From G963664835 sp963664835 (GTDB lineage Bacteria > Chloroflexota > UBA6077 > FW602-bin22 > JBCLEL01), in NCBI GenBank assembly GCA_963664835.2, contig CAXXUG010000024.1, forward strand, positions 107,744 through 171,743: a stretch of 64,000 nt of DNA, given 5' to 3'. Positions within the stretch are counted from its first letter, which is position 1; every line of letters starts with the position of its first letter. A model generated the notes under the pieces. That model searched no databases. It had not been told where the DNA came from and saw only the letters and a program-made list of their open reading frames with translations. This document shows positions 62,333-64,000 of this stretch, piece after piece. The position numbers and the translations under genes were made by a program.

Positions 62333-63097
62333 TTACGGCTGAAGTACTGCCTCCTCTACTGGCGGCACCGGGGCAACCTCATGCGCTACCGCAAACGCAA
62401 ACGAGGCGCTGGTCACCTCCTTGGGGCGGTCAAACGCATCGACCCGCAAGACCATATCCTCCACCTCGACGATGATCGCTCGCACCTCGGCGTGCAGCGG
62501 CGCAAAGACCACCTTGCCGGTGTAGTCGTCCCCTTTAAACACAAAGGTGTGCCGCCGGAACAGGGCCTCCCGTACCAAGCCCATGCGCTCCTGATAGTAG
62601 TAGTCTTCATTGCCGCCCTTGCCGCGCCGCGCCATGTAATAGCCCTCAAAACTGTGGTCCGCGTCGCGCTTGAGCACACCCCAGTAGCGGTACTCGCCGC
62701 CTCGGTCTGTACGCAACACCATCTTCGCCGGATCAACCATCACCTTGGGATAGGTCTGGTTGACCACCGTCAGCTCAAAGACGGTAAAGCGCGGTGGCGC
62801 ATAGCCCCGGTCCAAGTCGCGGTCCTCTCCATAGGTAAAGGGATTCAGATTCGGCTCGCGGAAGGTAAAACGGGCGTACTCCCGATTCAGGGCCTGATCG
62901 CTCAGGTAGCGCAGCTTGAGGCGGAACCCCTCCTGCTCAAAGACTGTGGTACTATCCTCCGCGTCAAAGTAATAGCGCCCATCCTCCAGCAGGACTTCCT
63001 GCGGCACCACCCGCAGCGCATAGCGCAAATCCGGCGGAAACCGAATGCAGCCAGCCGCCAAAAGCAGCGCAAGCATACCCCATCCCCATGTTTTCAT
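62333..63097 (-). CDS. Lipoprotein of unknown function
   Basis: 254 residues with a clear lipoprotein signal (MKTWGWGMLALLLAAGC, Cys at 17). The mature part is rich in beta-strand patterns (YYFDAEDSTTVFEQEGFRLK, FTVFELTVVNQTYPKV, HTFVFKGDDYTGKVVFAPL) and charged residues; no family recognised. The ATG overlaps the TPR gene stop as ATGA. Ends 18 bases before the FG-GAP gene. Confidence 0.75.
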   Translation of the reverse strand: MKTWGWGMLALLLAAGCIRFPPDLRYALRVVPQEVLLEDGRYYFDAEDSTTVFEQEGFRLKLRYLSDQALNREYARFTFREPNLNPFTYGEDRDLDRGYAPPRFTVFELTVVNQTYPKVMVDPAKMVLRTDRGGEYRYWGVLKRDADHSFEGYYMARRGKGGNEDYYYQERMGLVREALFRRHTFVFKGDDYTGKVVFAPLHAEVRAIIVEVEDMVLRVDAFDRPKEVTSASFAFAVAHEVAPVPPVEEAVLQP

Positions 63098-64000
63098 TCT
63101 GCTGCCACCTCGCCCAAGTACGTGCGGCCGATCATCTCTCGATTGCTGCGGGCAAACTCCAAGGCGCGCCATTCCTCCTTTCTCCCCTCTAAGGCCACGA
63201 CCGCCTCCTCGTAGGCTATGGCGGCCAGCCGCCAGTTGTCCATCTGGTAATAGGACACTCCGATATTGCACCGCGCCGCGGCCTCGCTGGGCGTGTTGGG
63301 GTAGCGCTCAATCACCTCCTCCAACACGGCGATGGCTCGCACAAACTCGCCTTCGTCGTACAGCGCCATGCCCTTGCTGTAAAGTGAGTCGGCCTCCGCG
63401 TCGGCCAGATAGGCCAGCAACTGGCGCGCTTGCACGGCCTCCCCGGTCTCAGGGAAGCGCTCCACCACCTGCTCGTACAACCGCGACGCCTTGAGGAATT
63501 GGTGGCCGTTGTAGTAGTAATCGCCGAGGTGCATCAGCCCCTGATGGGCGCGTTCGTGCTCGGGATACTCGCGCACCAAGCGCAAAAACAGGTCGTTCAT
63601 CGGCTCGATGCGCTCCAACTCCAACTGGCACCAAGCCGCCCCGTACAGGGCCTCGGGCGCGTCCTTGCTGTTCGGGTACGAGCCGAAAACTCGCTCGTAC
63701 CACGCCAGCGCCCGCTCGTACTCGGCCGTCTCGTAATACAGTTCTCCAATCAACAACTCGGCCTCCGGTGCCTGCGGCTGCTCGGGATAGTCCGCAACCA
63801 ACTCCTCAAAGGCCGCTTGAGCCGCCGCCCGTTCGCCCCGCGCCTGCAGGCTGTGCCCCTTGTAGAACAGGGCCGCAGCCTGCAGCCCCCGGCGCGGTGC
63901 CATCGCCAAGACCGCGCCAAACGCCTGCTCCGCAGACTCGTAATCGCGCTCGCCCAAGGCCACGCTGCCCAGTTCAAAATGGAACTCCGCGGCCTGAGCC
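63094..64000 (-). CDS. Tetratricopeptide-repeat protein, 5' end beyond the window
   Basis: The frame stays open to the window edge (reading in with AQAAEFHFELGSVALGERDY), so the protein is cut at its N-terminus. Visible repeats of about 34 residues: YESAEQAFGAVLAMAPRRGL, AAAQAAFEELVADYPEQPQA, YERALAWYERVFGSYPNSKD, FLKASRLYEQVVERFPETGE and FVRAIAVLEEVIERYPNTPS. The xxxYP ends resemble YbgF/Tol-Pal or outer-membrane assembly TPR proteins. First visible gene of a minus-strand operon. Confidence 0.85.
   Translation of the reverse strand, partial: AQAAEFHFELGSVALGERDYESAEQAFGAVLAMAPRRGLQAAALFYKGHSLQARGERAAAQAAFEELVADYPEQPQAPEAELLIGELYYETAEYERALAWYERVFGSYPNSKDAPEALYGAAWCQLELERIEPMNDLFLRLVREYPEHERAHQGLMHLGDYYYNGHQFLKASRLYEQVVERFPETGEAVQARQLLAYLADAEADSLYSKGMALYDEGEFVRAIAVLEEVIERYPNTPSEAAARCNIGVSYYQMDNWRLAAIAYEEAVVALEGRKEEWRALEFARSNREMIGRTYLGEVAAE

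Overview
The window reads as a chromosomal segment of an uncultivated, probably marine or sponge-associated Chloroflexota bacterium (Dehalococcoidia / SAR202-like), with a differently styled tail from about 59.2 kb onward. This assignment is inferred from gene content only: a luciferase-like flavin monooxygenase next to a phytanoyl-CoA dioxygenase, short-chain dehydrogenases, an orphan CoA-transferase subunit, surface proteins with Thr/Pro-rich linkers, ThyX, a K+-independent membrane pyrophosphatase and a CysM/CysO/Mec cysteine system. No rRNA or ribosomal protein is present to confirm it.

Layout. 0-3.4 kb: an SDR fragment, a lipoprotein PQQ-type sugar dehydrogenase, a metallophosphoesterase and a LysM protein. 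3.7-5.1 kb: moaD-moaE, a candidate Cys-rich small gene and a four-tRNA operon (Leu-Gly-Cys-Leu) behind a near-consensus promoter. 5.5-11.5 kb: a large membrane protein, two tRNA-Gln genes facing each other around a pair of perfect DnaA boxes, gltX and an RluD-type pseudouridine synthase. 11.5-21.9 kb: a DNA methyltransferase with an internal pseudo-methylase duplication, mutL, CoA-transferase A, thyX, an RlpA-like protein, an M24-family protein, an SDR and a TauE permease. 21.96-23.44 kb: an IS66-family element with intact ends and an 8-bp target duplication but a broken transposase. 23.5-29.5 kb: erpA, recF-dnaN, rsfS, a methyltransferase, infC and two hypotheticals.

30-38 kb is the most coherent functional block. 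cysM, cysO, mec, an Rrf2 regulator, a ThiF/MoeB-type E1 enzyme and larE lie head to tail, and larA lies convergent on the other strand. The E1 enzyme would adenylate the CysO carrier for thiocarboxylation, CysM would use it to make a CysO-cysteine adduct, and Mec would release cysteine. CysO here runs 21 residues past its Gly-Gly, and MoaD runs 6 residues past its own, so both carriers would need trimming before activation; Mec is the obvious candidate protease. LarE would supply the sulfurated nickel-pincer cofactor for LarA.

38-59 kb: a sugar isomerase-like TIM barrel, a membrane-fused spermidine-synthase-like protein, an amidohydrolase, thpR, uppP, hppA, an aminotransferase-thiL-translin operon, ugd, an FAD oxidoreductase and two UPF0104 membrane paralogs (a plausible envelope-glycan cluster), a DUF4129 protein, a beta-propeller protein, a PhyH dioxygenase and the luciferase-like monooxygenase.

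59.2-64 kb looks different: a coiled-coil gene built from 14 identical-length 21-bp heptad repeats abuts a truncated sulfatase-modifying-factor-like lipoprotein. Upstream on the minus strand come a frameshifted FG-GAP/ASPIC-UnbV gene, a lipoprotein and a TPR protein in one tight operon. These families and lipoprotein signals are more typical of diderm phyla, so this end may be a horizontally acquired segment or a contig chimera.
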